A stretch of DNA of 64,000 nucleotides, from contig CP019797.1 in the NCBI GenBank assembly GCA_002951995.1, positions 122,001 through 186,000 on the forward strand. The letters are read 5' to 3'. The notes beneath the pieces were generated by a model. It was not told where the DNA came from, made no database searches, and saw only the letters and a program-made list of their open reading frames with translations. The DNA comes from Stenotrophomonas acidaminiphila (GTDB lineage Bacteria; Pseudomonadota; Gammaproteobacteria; Xanthomonadales; Xanthomonadaceae). The number at the start of each line of letters is the position of its first letter. Position 1 is the stretch's first letter. The translations under genes and the position numbers were made by a program. Of this stretch, positions 9,078-18,386 are shown one piece after another.

Positions 9078-12000
9078 TCAAGCCGCCTGCACGATATGCA
9101 GCGCCTTCGGGTTGCGCCACGTCGCCAGCAGCGCCGCTTCGCGTGCCTTGGCTTCGTGCAGGTGCGCTTCCTTGACGTGGCCGTAGCCGCGGATGTGCTC
9201 GGGAATGCTGGCGATCTCCACCGCCAGCGCCAGCCGGCGCGCGTCCAGCGAACCCAGCAGTTCGTGCAGGGTCTGCTCGTAATCGGCGATCAGCTGGCGT
9301 TCGCCGCGGCGCTCGGCGGTATGGCCGAAGACGTCGAAGCGGCCGCCGCGCAGGAATTTCAGCTTGGCCAGCAGGCCGAAGGCCTTGAACATCCACGGCC
9401 CGTATTCCTTCTTCTGCAGGCGGCCGTGCTCGTCGCGCTTGGCCAGCAGCGGCGGTGCCAGGTGGAAACGCACCTGGTAGTCGCCCTCGAACTGCTGTGC
9501 CACGCGCTTGAGGAAATCGCCGCCGGTGTACAGGCGGGCCACCTCGTATTCGTCCTTGTAGGCCATCAGCTTGAAGAAGTAGCGCGCCACCGCCTCGGTC
9601 AGCGCGGTGCTGCCCGGCGCCACGCGCTGCTCGGCCTGGCGCACCGCGTCCACCAGCTGGCGGTAGCGGTTGGCGTAGGCCGCATCCTGGTAATCGACGA
9701 GGAACCCGCTGCGGCGCGCGATCAGTTCATCCAGCGAGCGCGACAGGCGGGTGTCGTCCAGGGTCGCGAACGGGGCGTCGCCGGGGTGCGGGTCGCTGGC
9801 GGGCAGGCCGCGGACTTCCGGCTCGTTGCCCGGGTTGCGCGGCGCCGACGGCGCGCCGGCCTCGCTGCCTTCCCACTCGCCCGGCGGCAGCTCGCGCAGC
9901 GTGCCCGGGGTGCGCTCGGCTTCGGTGGGTGCGTTGCGTACCAGCCCGGCGGCCTGCTGCACCGCCTGCGGGTCGATCGCGGCCAGGCGGCCCCAGGCGA
10001 AGGCGCGCTGGTTCATCTCGATGGCGGCGCCGTTGAGTTCGATCGCGCGCATCAGCGCTTCCAGCGACAGCGGCACCAGCCCCTGCTGCCAGGCGAAGCC
10101 GAGGATGAACAGGTTCGAGGCGATGGCGTCGCCCAGCAGCGCGGTGGCCAGCTGGGTGGCGTCGAGCAGGATCGGGTCGCGTCCGCCCAGCGCCACCTTC
10201 ACCCCGGCGATGATGTCGGCGGCCGGGAACTGCATGTCCGGGTGGGTGGTGAAGGTGCCGGGCATCGCTTCGTAGGTGTTGAGCACCACCTGCGAGCGTT
10301 CGCCGCGCACCTTGGACAGCGCCCAGTAGTCGTTGACCACCACCATGTCGCAGCCCAGCACCAGGTCGGCCTCGCCGGCGGCGATGCGCACGGCGTGGAT
10401 GTCCGCCGGCGCGCGGGCGATGCGGATGTGGGTGGTGACCGCGCCGCCCTTCTGCGCCAGGCCGGTCTGGTCGAGCACGGTCGCGCCCTTGCCCTCCAGG
10501 TGCCCGGCCACGCCCAGCAGCGCGCCGATGGTGACCACCCCGGTGCCGCCGACACCGGTGATCAGGATGTTCCACGGCTGCGACAGGTCGCTGCGGAACA
10601 CCGGCTCGGGCAGGTTGTCGAGCAGGCTGGCCGCACCGCTCTTCCTGCCCTTGCGCAGCTGGCCGCCATGGATGGTGACGAAGCTCGGGCAGAAGCCGGT
10701 GGTGCAGGAGAAATCCTTGTTGCAGTTGGACTGGTCGATGTCGCGCTTGCGCCCGAACTCGGTTTCCTTCGGCAGCACCGACACGCAGAAGCTCTTCTGG
10801 CCGCAGTCGCCGCAGCCCTCGCAGACCAGCGAGTTGATCATCGTGCGCTTGGGCGGATCGACCAGCTTGCCGCGCTTGCGGCGGCGGCGCTTCTCGGTGG
10901 CGCAGGTCTGTTCGTAGATCAGGATGCTGGTGCCCTTCACCGTGCGCAGGTGCTTCTGCACCGCGTCCAGTTCGGCGCGGTCATGGAACTCGACGTCGTG
11001 CGGGAACTCGTGCCGGCGCAGCTTCCACCTGGCGATGTCGTCGGACAGCAGCACGATGGTGTGCACGCCCTCGGCGCGCATCTGCTGGGCGATCTGCGGC
11101 ACGCTGAGGGTGCCGTCCACCGGCTGCCCGCCGGTCATCGCCACCGCGTCGTTGTAGAGGATCTTGTAGGTGATGTTGACGCCGGCGGCGATCGCCTGGC
11201 GGATCGCCAGCGAGCCGCTGTGGAAATAGGTGCCGTCGCCCAGGTTCTGGAACACGTGCGGGGTGTCGGTGAACGCCGCCTGCCCGGCCCAGGTGACGCC
11301 TTCGCCGCCCATGTGGGTGAAGGTGTCGGTGTCGCGGTCCATCCACGTCACCATGTAGTGGCAGCCGATGCCGGCCATCGCCCGCGAGCCTTCCGGCACG
11401 TTGGTGGAGGTGTTGTGCGGACAGCCGGAGCAGTAGTGCGGAACGCGCGGGAACTGCGCCCGCGGCAACGCCATCTCCGCTTCCTTCTCGTCCATCCAGC
11501 GCAGCCGCTGTTCGATCGATTCGGTGTTGAAGAAACGCTGGATGCGGCGGCCGATGACGCCGGCGATGGTCGCCGGGGTGAGTTCGCCGGTGGACGGCAG
11601 GATCCACTCGCCCTGTTCGTCGTACTTGCCGACGATGGACGGGCGCGCACCCCAGGCGGCGGGCCAGTTGTAGAAGTACTCCTTCATCTGCCGCTCGATG
11701 AAGGCCTTCTTCTCCTCCACCACGACGATGTCTTCGAGCCCGCGCGCGAACGCGGCGATGCCCTGCGGTTCCAGCGGCCAGGTCATGCCGACCTTGTAGA
11801 CGCGGATGCCGATGTCGGCGCAGGCCTTCTCGTCCAGGCCCAGGTACTCCAGCGCCTGCAGCACGTCCAGGTAGCTCTTGCCGGTGGTGACGATGCCCAG
11901 CCGCGCGCGCGGCGAATCCATCACCACCCTGTCGATGCCGTTGGCGCGGGCGAAGGCCTGCGCGGCCTTCACCGCGTAGCGGTGCAGGCGCATTTCCTGC

Positions 12001-12788
12001 TCCAGCGGCGGGTCCGGCCAGCGGATGTTGAGCCCGGCCGGCGGCATCTCGAAGTCTTCCGGCAGCACGATGCGGCGCGCGAACGGGTCGACGTCCACCG
12101 AGGCCGAGGATTCCACCGTCTCGGCGATGGTCTTGAAGCCGATCCAGCGCCCGGTGTAGCGGCTCATCGCCCAACCGACCAGGCCCAGGTCGAGGATGTC
12201 CTGCACCCCGGCCGGGTTGAGCACCGGCATCATCGCGCTGACGAATTCGTCCTCGCTGCCGTGCGGCAGGGTCGAGCTGCGGCAGGCATGGTCGTCGGCG
12301 GCCAGCGCCAGCACGCCGCCGTGCCGGGAAGTGCCGGCGGCGTTGGCGTGCTTGAACACGTCGCCGCAGCGGTCCACGCCCGGCCCCTTGCCGTACCACA
12401 TGCCGAACACGCCATCGACGTTGGCGCCGGGGAACAGATTGGCCTGCTGGGTACCCCAGACCATGGTGGCGCCCAGGTCCTCGTTGAGCCCGGGTACGAA
12501 CTTCACCTTCGCCGCGTCCAGGTGCCGGCGCGCGCGCCACAGCTCCAGGTCGAAGCCGCCCAGCGGCGAGCCGCGGTAGCCGCTGACGAAGCCGCCGGTG
12601 TTCAGTCCCGCCGCGGTGTCGCGCTGCTGCTGCATCAGCGGCAGCCGCACCAGCGCCTGCACGCCGCTCAGGTAGATGCGCCCGTCGGTGCGGGTGTACT
12701 TGTGCTCGAGCGTGTAATCGCGGTCGCGCACCCCGGTCAGCGGCGTGTTGGCGGAGGCGGGGGAGGTGAGTTCGGCGGTACTGGTCAT
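9078..12788 (-). CDS. indolepyruvate:ferredoxin oxidoreductase, fused alpha/beta type
   Basis: A 1236-residue protein joining the domains that are separate IorA and IorB subunits in archaea. The N-terminal half holds pyrimidine-binding and thiamine-diphosphate domains (GGEGVTWAGQ, then NLGDGTYFHSG near residue 517). A cysteine cluster at about 655–700 (CEGCGDCGQKSFC, CNKDFSCTTGFC) should bind iron–sulfur. The C-terminal half has the gamma-type domain (GVGGTGVVTIGALLG). It oxidatively decarboxylates aryl-pyruvates from aromatic amino acids to aryl-acetyl-CoA, using ferredoxin. The start is the ATG at 12788; the longer frame to 13013 lacks family similarity. Full length, no lesion seen. Confidence 0.92.
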   Translation of the reverse strand: MTSTAELTSPASANTPLTGVRDRDYTLEHKYTRTDGRIYLSGVQALVRLPLMQQQRDTAAGLNTGGFVSGYRGSPLGGFDLELWRARRHLDAAKVKFVPGLNEDLGATMVWGTQQANLFPGANVDGVFGMWYGKGPGVDRCGDVFKHANAAGTSRHGGVLALAADDHACRSSTLPHGSEDEFVSAMMPVLNPAGVQDILDLGLVGWAMSRYTGRWIGFKTIAETVESSASVDVDPFARRIVLPEDFEMPPAGLNIRWPDPPLEQEMRLHRYAVKAAQAFARANGIDRVVMDSPRARLGIVTTGKSYLDVLQALEYLGLDEKACADIGIRVYKVGMTWPLEPQGIAAFARGLEDIVVVEEKKAFIERQMKEYFYNWPAAWGARPSIVGKYDEQGEWILPSTGELTPATIAGVIGRRIQRFFNTESIEQRLRWMDEKEAEMALPRAQFPRVPHYCSGCPHNTSTNVPEGSRAMAGIGCHYMVTWMDRDTDTFTHMGGEGVTWAGQAAFTDTPHVFQNLGDGTYFHSGSLAIRQAIAAGVNITYKILYNDAVAMTGGQPVDGTLSVPQIAQQMRAEGVHTIVLLSDDIARWKLRRHEFPHDVEFHDRAELDAVQKHLRTVKGTSILIYEQTCATEKRRRRKRGKLVDPPKRTMINSLVCEGCGDCGQKSFCVSVLPKETEFGRKRDIDQSNCNKDFSCTTGFCPSFVTIHGGQLRKGRKSGAASLLDNLPEPVFRSDLSQPWNILITGVGGTGVVTIGALLGVAGHLEGKGATVLDQTGLAQKGGAVTTHIRIARAPADIHAVRIAAGEADLVLGCDMVVVNDYWALSKVRGERSQVVLNTYEAMPGTFTTHPDMQFPAADIIAGVKVALGGRDPILLDATQLATALLGDAIASNLFILGFAWQQGLVPLSLEALMRAIELNGAAIEMNQRAFAWGRLAAIDPQAVQQAAGLVRNAPTEAERTPGTLRELPPGEWEGSEAGAPSAPRNPGNEPEVRGLPASDPHPGDAPFATLDDTRLSRSLDELIARRSGFLVDYQDAAYANRYRQLVDAVRQAEQRVAPGSTALTEAVARYFFKLMAYKDEYEVARLYTGGDFLKRVAQQFEGDYQVRFHLAPPLLAKRDEHGRLQKKEYGPWMFKAFGLLAKLKFLRGGRFDVFGHTAERRGERQLIADYEQTLHELLGSLDARRLALAVEIASIPEHIRGYGHVKEAHLHEAKAREAALLATWRNPKALHIVQAA

Positions 12789-13011
12789 GGCTGGCCCATT
12801 GCAGGAACGGCTGGCGTCGGCTGCCGCGCCAGGGCGGCGCGCACGCGGCCGGCGATTGTAACAGCGCGGGTTTTGGCGCCCTGCCGGGCACCCGGGCCGT
12901 ACCCCTGCGGCGCGTCCACGGCCGCACCGGGGCGCGGGCCCGGGGTCGCGGAGCGCCCGCCGAGCGGTTAGGATCGGACCTTGCTGGAACATGAATGATG
13001 GGGATTGAAAC

Positions 13012-13650
13012 ATGCAGGTGATAAGGGGCGTGGCCGGTGGCCTGATGCTGCTGGCCGGCCTGTTCTGTTCGACGGCGTGGGCACAGGGGTTGCCGAAAAT
13101 CGCCGAGTTCTATTTCGATGACGACGTCGCCGCGCGGCCGGTGCAGGCGCTGCCGCCGGAGCAGCCGGACCTGGTGGAGCAGCTGATGAAGCTGCGCGAG
13201 CGCGGCCGCAAGGGCGTGGAAGCCACGGTGCAGCTGGCCACCATCGCCTACGCCGAGAGCCGCGTGGAACTGGGCGACAAGCTCTACCAGGAAGCCCTGG
13301 CCGCCGTCTCGGAGAACTCCTCGCAGGCCCGGGGGATCCGCTGGAACCAGGGCTGGAGCCTGTATCGCCACGGCAACGCCGAAGGGGCGCTGCAGCAGTG
13401 GAGCGCCGCCGCCCAGGCCGCGCGCGGCAACGGTGCCTGGGTGCCGCCGACGCTGGCGCTGGCGCTGTGGACGCTGGGACGCCGCGACGAAGCCGTGCAG
13501 TGGTATGCAGCGGCGGTACGTACCGAGCCGCAGCTGTGGAACGACCCGTCGCGCTTGGCGCAGCTGCTGCCGGCATGGAAGGACGAGGAACGGGCGCGCC
13601 TGGCCGAGGTGCAGCAGGCCTGGGCCGCCAATCCGCCGGCCTGGCCCTGA
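13012..13650 (+). CDS. exported TPR-like protein of unknown function
   Basis: A 212-residue protein with a signal peptide (MQVIRGVAGGLMLLAGLFCSTAWAQG) and helical repeats in the second half (IRWNQGWSLYRHGNAEGALQQW, LALALWTLGRRDEAVQWYAAAV), which look like two or three TPR units. The region around residues 35–60 is charged and helical. It should be periplasmic. It precedes a beta-propeller protein on the same strand, separated by 135 bases. I do not recognise a characterised homologue. Confidence 0.7.
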   Translation: MQVIRGVAGGLMLLAGLFCSTAWAQGLPKIAEFYFDDDVAARPVQALPPEQPDLVEQLMKLRERGRKGVEATVQLATIAYAESRVELGDKLYQEALAAVSENSSQARGIRWNQGWSLYRHGNAEGALQQWSAAAQAARGNGAWVPPTLALALWTLGRRDEAVQWYAAAVRTEPQLWNDPSRLAQLLPAWKDEERARLAEVQQAWAANPPAWP

Positions 13651-13785
13651 GCCAGGCCGGGAGGGTACGCGGCGCCGGCGCGATGTCGCCCCGCTCCCCG
13701 TCCCTCGAATGGCCCGGCGTCCCTGCCATTGCAGGAGGCCCAGGGGCCGGAGCGAGGGTGGTTGGATCGACCAGGGAGTGGGGCG

Positions 13786-14919
13786 ATGAGATACACGATG
13801 GCGTTGTGGTTCCTGCCGGTCCTGCTGGCGGCCTACGTGGCGGACATCCGGCCGGAATTCACCCAGTCGTTCGTGGACGCCAACCGCGGGCTGGACGATG
13901 ACGCATGGTCGGCGGCGTATTCGCCGCAGATGGGGCTGTTGGCGGTCGGCCGCGCGTCGGGGCGGCTGGAACTGTGGGACGCGCGCAGGAAGGATGCGCG
14001 CATCGCGCTGCAGGCCCATGAACTGCGTACCCAGGACATCACTTTCGGTCCTGCCGACGGGATCGTGATCAGCCGCTCCAGCAGCGGCAACGTCGAAGCC
14101 GGCGACATTGTCCAGCACGAGAACGGACCGAAGGTCTGGGACGCCCGCAGCGGCGAACTGCTGCATGCCTTCCGCGAAGGGCACTGGAAGCCCGGCGCGA
14201 CCTCGGCCACGCCGCTGCGCGGCCTGTACCTGCTGGCCAGCGGCGACGAGCTGTACCTCTATGACCATGCCCGGCGCGCGCTGGCCGGTGCGCCGTTACG
14301 GCTGCCGGGCGACGGCGGCGTGACCTGCCTGGACTGGGACGAGGCCTCGGGCCTGATCGTCGCCGGCACCGACAAGGGCGTGGTACTGCTGTTGCGCCTG
14401 CTGCGCGACGCGGCCATCCCGCGGCTGGAGATCATGGATCGCCACGCCCCTTCCGGCCGGGGGCCACGCAACGACATGCTGGCGGTGATGCTGCTCGACA
14501 AGGGCACCCGGCTGGTGACGGTGCAGCGCTCACCCGCGCGGGCGAAGGTGCTGCAGCACGATGTGCCGCCGCTGTACCGCGGCCTGCAGCACGAGACCGT
14601 GCGCTGGAACCTGGCCGGCTGGCAGCGCGAACATGTCTATTCCAGTTCGCTGGTCGGCGTGCACCAGGCCGGCTTCACCCGTGGCGAGGACTGGCTGGTA
14701 CTGGCCGGCGTCGCCGGTGGCAACGCGCGTATGGAGGGCAAGATCGAACTGCTGGATGTGCGCGGTGGCGTGGCCTGGCTCTACCGCGCCAATACCACCC
14801 ACGCCACCGGCGTGCTGCTGCCGTCGGCGCGCGAGGCGTTGCTGCTGCAGCATGGTCGCGCCACGCGCGTGAGGTATCTGGACCAGGCCCAATCGGTGCC
14901 CTGGTCGCCGCCGCGCTGA
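13786..14919 (+). CDS. WD40-like beta-propeller protein, N-terminally anchored or exported
   Basis: A 377-residue protein. The N-terminus (MRYTMALWFLPVLLAAYVADIRP) looks like a signal or anchor segment. The rest contains repeated blades of WD40 character: AAYSPQMGLLAVGRASGRLELWDARR, GPKVWDARSGELLHAF, CLDWDEASGLIVAGTDKGVVLLL. The start is the ATG at 13786, preceded by a GGGAGTGGGG stretch. It is probably a scaffold for protein interactions in the periplasm. It ends 12 bases before the stop of the convergent AAA ATPase gene, so the two genes probably share a termination region. No specific function can be assigned. Confidence 0.72.
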   Translation: MRYTMALWFLPVLLAAYVADIRPEFTQSFVDANRGLDDDAWSAAYSPQMGLLAVGRASGRLELWDARRKDARIALQAHELRTQDITFGPADGIVISRSSSGNVEAGDIVQHENGPKVWDARSGELLHAFREGHWKPGATSATPLRGLYLLASGDELYLYDHARRALAGAPLRLPGDGGVTCLDWDEASGLIVAGTDKGVVLLLRLLRDAAIPRLEIMDRHAPSGRGPRNDMLAVMLLDKGTRLVTVQRSPARAKVLQHDVPPLYRGLQHETVRWNLAGWQREHVYSSSLVGVHQAGFTRGEDWLVLAGVAGGNARMEGKIELLDVRGGVAWLYRANTTHATGVLLPSAREALLLQHGRATRVRYLDQAQSVPWSPPR

Positions 14920-14931
14920 GCACGGCCGCCT

Positions 14932-16413
14932 TTACTCCGCTGGAACCGTGCGCCCGCGTGCCCAGTCGCGCAACGCCTGCACCTGCTCGGCCATCAGCAC
15001 CGACAGCGGTCGCGTGCTGCGGATCTCGGCCATCAGCAGGTCGGTGTCCAGCGGCCTGCGTTCGGCATGCGCCGCATACAGGCCGGCGACCACCGCCTGT
15101 TCGATCTCGGCGCCGGAAAAGCCCTCGGCGGCGGCGGCCAGCGCGGGCAGGGCGAAGCTCCCGACGTCGAGTCCGCGCTTGCCCAGGTGCAGGCGCAGCA
15201 GCTCCACCCGGGTGTCGGGCGTGGGCAGGTCGACGAAGAAGATCTCGTCGAAGCGGCCCTTGCGCAGCAGTTCGGCCGGCAGCTCGTGCACCTGGTTGGC
15301 GGTGGCGACGATGAACACCGGCGCCTTGCGCTCGGCCATCCAGGTCAGCAGGTAGCCGAGCACCCGGCGCGAGACGCCGCCGTCCTCGCCGCTGCTGGCC
15401 AGGCCCTTTTCGACCTCGTCGATCCACAGCACGCACGGCGCCAGTTGCTCGGCCGAGGCCAGCGCATCGCGCAGGTTCTTCTCGGTCTCGCCGTGGTACT
15501 TGTTGTACAGCGTGGCGAAATCCAGCCGCAGCAGCGGCACGCCGAAGCCGGCGGCGGTGGCCTTGGCCAGCATCGACTTGCCGCAGCCCTGCACGCCCAG
15601 CAACAGCATGCCGCGCGGCGGGTCCAGCCCGGGCGGCGCGTCGCCGGCCACGAACACCGCCCTGCGCTGTTCGATCCAGCGCTTGAGCCGGGTGGCGCCG
15701 GCCACGTCGCCGAAGCGCGCGCTGTCGTATTCGTAGTGCAGGTGGCCGCTGCGGTTGAGCAGTTCGAACTTCAGCCTGGCCAGTTGCGGCAGGTCGTCGG
15801 CGCGCAGTGCGCCGTCGGCGTAGATCAGCTGGCGGGCGATGCGGCGTGCGTCGGGCAGGCTCAGCCCCTGCAGGTTGCGCAGGATCTGCCGCACCGCGTC
15901 CTGGTCCACTTCCACGCGGCGGCCGCCGTTGTCGCCGGCGTAGGCGGCCGCTTCCTCGCGCAGCATCTTCAGCAGCGCGTTGGCGTCGGGCAGGCGCGGA
16001 TTGAAGCGGGTGGCCAGCGCTTCCAGTTCGGCCGGCAGTTCGACCTTGGCGCCGACCAGCACCAGAACGTGCGGCTGGCTGTGCCGGCGCTGCACGATGT
16101 CGCGCAGCAGGCGCTGGTGGCTGGCATAGCCCAGGTACGGGTGGAAATCGAGCAGCAGGTAGATGCCGCGCTGCTCCGCCTCCTGGATCATCCGCAGCGC
16201 CGAGCTGGCGTCGGGCGGCCCGACGGCGTCGTCCTCGCGGTCCATGTCGATGCGGCGCAGGCCTTCGGTGATCGACCAGCGGTACAGCGCCCGCCACACG
16301 TGCATCAGCGCCTGCCGGAACAGGTCCACCACGCGGGCCTCGTCCGCGGTCTCGATGACGATCAGCGGGGTATTGGCGCGGATCAGCGCGGTCAGGTCCT
16401 GCAGTTCGCTCAT
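14932..16413 (-). CDS. Ycf46-like AAA family ATPase
   Basis: A 493-residue AAA ATPase. Walker A is [13 protein letters not shown], Walker B is [11 protein letters not shown], and the second region of homology has [17 protein letters not shown] with candidate arginine fingers. The N-terminal 200 residues form the degenerate ATPase-like domain of Ycf46 proteins ([22 protein letters not shown]). Chloroplast and cyanobacterial Ycf46 has been linked to regulation of photosynthesis and CO2 use; its role in non-photosynthetic bacteria is unknown. The start ATG at 16413 ([12 protein letters not shown]) lies 130 bases from the divergent ParA-like gene. Confidence 0.85.
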   Translation of the reverse strand: MSELQDLTALIRANTPLIVIETADEARVVDLFRQALMHVWRALYRWSITEGLRRIDMDREDDAVGPPDASSALRMIQEAEQRGIYLLLDFHPYLGYASHQRLLRDIVQRRHSQPHVLVLVGAKVELPAELEALATRFNPRLPDANALLKMLREEAAAYAGDNGGRRVEVDQDAVRQILRNLQGLSLPDARRIARQLIYADGALRADDLPQLARLKFELLNRSGHLHYEYDSARFGDVAGATRLKRWIEQRRAVFVAGDAPPGLDPPRGMLLLGVQGCGKSMLAKATAAGFGVPLLRLDFATLYNKYHGETEKNLRDALASAEQLAPCVLWIDEVEKGLASSGEDGGVSRRVLGYLLTWMAERKAPVFIVATANQVHELPAELLRKGRFDEIFFVDLPTPDTRVELLRLHLGKRGLDVGSFALPALAAAAEGFSGAEIEQAVVAGLYAAHAERRPLDTDLLMAEIRSTRPLSVLMAEQVQALRDWARGRTVPAE

Positions 16414-16543
16414 GGTGGCTCCGGTGTGGGCCGCCACGATAGCAAAGCCTCCCGCCCCGGCAGGGGTGTCCTCACGCGCCGACTACCGCGGCCGTCGCGC
16501 GCCGGTGTACGCTGCGGGCAGTCCCGCGCAAAACGAGGCGTGC

Positions 16544-17176
16544 ATGAAGACGATCCTGGTGGCCGGTTCCAAGGGCGGGGTGGGCAAGAGCACCATCGCC
16601 ACGCACCTGGCCGCGCATGCGGCGCTGCAGGGCAGGGCGACGGTGATCGCCGATGCCGACCCGCAGGGCTCCAGCACGCGCTGGGCGGAGCGCCGCGCCG
16701 GCCTGGACAGTGCCGTGCTGCCGGTGGACGTCCAGCGCAGGAAGGGCTGGCAGAAACACATTCCCGATGGCGCCGAAGAGGTGATCATCGATGCCCCGGC
16801 CGGTGCGCTCGCGGACGATCTCGAACATTTCCTGGACGTGGCCGACGCGGTGGTGGTGCCGGTGTTGCCGTCGGCGCTGGACATCGAGGCCATCGTCGGG
16901 TTCCTGAACAGTCTGGCCAGGGTCAAGCGCGTGCACTCGCGCGCGCTGCCGGTGGGCTTGGTGCTCAACCGCACCAAGCCGTGGACGCAGACCTCGCAGC
17001 AGGCGCGGCAGATGCTGGCGCAATGGCCCTACGAGGTGGTCGCGCAGCTGCGCGACAGCCAGAGCTACGTGGTCATGGTCGGCCTGGGCCGCAGCCTGTT
17101 CGACTATCACTCCGCCCAGGTCCGCGAGCACCAGCAGGACTGGGAGCCGCTTCTGCAATGGTTGAACAAGGTCTGA
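16544..17176 (+). CDS. orphan ParA-family ATPase
   Basis: A 210-residue ParA/MinD-type ATPase. The deviant Walker A is KGGVGKST near residue 10, followed by [11 protein letters not shown] and EVIIDAPAG. It is short, has no N-terminal DNA-binding domain and no ParB-like gene beside it, so it is not the chromosome-partition ParA. Small orphan ParA proteins position cell-surface or chemotaxis machinery or act in plasmid maintenance. Downstream, 20 bases away, is a SixA-type phosphatase. It is divergent from the Ycf46-like gene. The partner is unknown. Confidence 0.85.
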   Translation: MKTILVAGSKGGVGKSTIATHLAAHAALQGRATVIADADPQGSSTRWAERRAGLDSAVLPVDVQRRKGWQKHIPDGAEEVIIDAPAGALADDLEHFLDVADAVVVPVLPSALDIEAIVGFLNSLARVKRVHSRALPVGLVLNRTKPWTQTSQQARQMLAQWPYEVVAQLRDSQSYVVMVGLGRSLFDYHSAQVREHQQDWEPLLQWLNKV

Positions 17177-17196
17177 CCCGGAGCTAATGAACCCTC

Positions 17197-17673
17197 ATGC
17201 GTGAACTGATCCTGCTGCGACATGCCCATGCCGAGCCGGCCGACAACGGCCTGGCCGATATCGACCGCCCGCTTTCCCCGCATGGCCTGGCCGAGGCCGA
17301 GGCGGCCGGTCGCTGGCTGCTGGAGCAGCGGCTGGTGCCGGACCGGGTGCTGTGCTCGCCGGCACGGCGCGCGCGCGAGACGCTGGAGGCGGTGCTGTCG
17401 CTGACCGGCTACGTCGAGCAGCGCCTGGAGGAGCGGATCTACGACGCCACCCCCGGCACCCTGGCCGGGCTGGTGGACGAGCACCGCGAGGTCGAACGCC
17501 TGCTGCTGGTCGGCCACAACCCCGGCCTGGAGCGGCTGGTGGCGCTGATGCACAGCGGCCAGTCCGGCGACTACCGCGGCATGCCCACCGCGTCGGTGGC
17601 GGTGCTGTCGCTGCCGATGGCCGCGGCCATCGAGCCGGGCATCGCCCGTCTGGCCGCATTCTGGTGGCCGTGA
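17197..17673 (+). CDS. SixA-type histidine phosphatase
   Basis: A 158-residue member of the histidine phosphatase superfamily, with the catalytic RHA motif at the N-terminus (LILLRHAHAEP) and the second histidine in LLLVGHNPGLERL. Its size fits SixA, which in E. coli dephosphorylates the nitrogen-related phosphotransferase protein NPr (an earlier report named the HPt domain of ArcB). It starts 20 bases after the ParA-like stop and is probably cotranscribed. It is cytoplasmic. The substrate here is inferred only from the family. Confidence 0.82.
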   Translation: MRELILLRHAHAEPADNGLADIDRPLSPHGLAEAEAAGRWLLEQRLVPDRVLCSPARRARETLEAVLSLTGYVEQRLEERIYDATPGTLAGLVDEHREVERLLLVGHNPGLERLVALMHSGQSGDYRGMPTASVAVLSLPMAAAIEPGIARLAAFWWP

Positions 17674-17720
17674 GCCGATGATCCGGTTCCGTCGTCCGTA
17701 CCGGTGCAGCCCCCGCGCCT

Positions 17721-17737
17721 GGGCACGCTGCGTGCCC
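17721..17737. terminator. possible terminator hairpin
   Basis: GGGCACG, loop CTG, CGTGCCC: a perfect 7-bp stem in the gap between the SixA-type and YceI-type genes. No U-tract follows, so it is either a weak terminator or just a stem-loop. Confidence 0.35.
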
Positions 17738-17816
17738 GGCGGCACAGGCCGGAAGCCGGCTGGGCGTGCGTGCATGGCCGCACGCTGGCCCGGGGCCGTG
17801 GACAGGGACTGAACAC

Positions 17817-18386
17817 ATGCGGTGGGTGCGTTGCGGACTGCTGCTGAGCTGGCTGGCGGCGACGGGCACGGCGGCCGCCGCGCAGCCGCTGCAGTTCGAT
17901 ACCGACCACTCGCGCTTCGGCTTCGAGATCCGCACCCGCTTCGGGCAGCGGATCGAGGGCCAGTTCCCGCGTTTCGATGGCTGGATCACGGTGCTGCCCG
18001 ACGGCCGCCACCAGGTGCGCCTGCGCATGTTCACCCAGTACGTCGAGATTCCCGGCAAGCCGCGCTACACCGGCTGGATGCGCGGCGAGGAATTCTTCGA
18101 CGCGCAGCGGCACCCGCTGGTCGAGTTCGAGTCCGATCCCTACGAACCGGACATCGTCGAGCGCGGCGGCAGCGTGCAGGGGCGGCTGACCATCCGTGGT
18201 GTCAGCCGGCGCGAGGTGCTGCGCCTGGAGGCGCCGGAATGCGCCCGCCCGGGCTATGATTGCGACCTGGTAAGCCGGGGTACCGTGCAGCGCGGTCGTT
18301 ACGGCATGGACAGCTGGCAGTTTGCCATCGGTGACCGTGTGACCTTCATATTGCGTACGCGCCTGCTGGGCGCTTCCCGGCCGTGA
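17817..18386 (+). CDS. YceI-family periplasmic protein
   Basis: A 189-residue exported protein with a signal peptide (MRWVRCGLLLSWLAATGTAAAAQ) followed by a YceI lipocalin-like barrel: FDTDHSRFGFEIRTRFG near the start and GRLTIRGVSRREVLRL in the second half. YceI barrels bind polyisoprenoids or similar lipids in the periplasm. It is somewhat divergent: the usual strands are present but a pair of cysteines (ECARPGYDC) has been added. Its stop overlaps the GTG of the next gene (GTGA), so it is translationally coupled to the phospholipase D-type lipoprotein. Confidence 0.83.
   Translation: MRWVRCGLLLSWLAATGTAAAAQPLQFDTDHSRFGFEIRTRFGQRIEGQFPRFDGWITVLPDGRHQVRLRMFTQYVEIPGKPRYTGWMRGEEFFDAQRHPLVEFESDPYEPDIVERGGSVQGRLTIRGVSRREVLRLEAPECARPGYDCDLVSRGTVQRGRYGMDSWQFAIGDRVTFILRTRLLGASRP

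Noticed and set aside
8517..12971. A 1484-residue plus-strand open frame
   Set aside because: It is antisense to the indolepyruvate oxidoreductase and to hipBA. Its His/Val/Leu/Gln-rich composition is typical of the shadow of a high-G+C gene.
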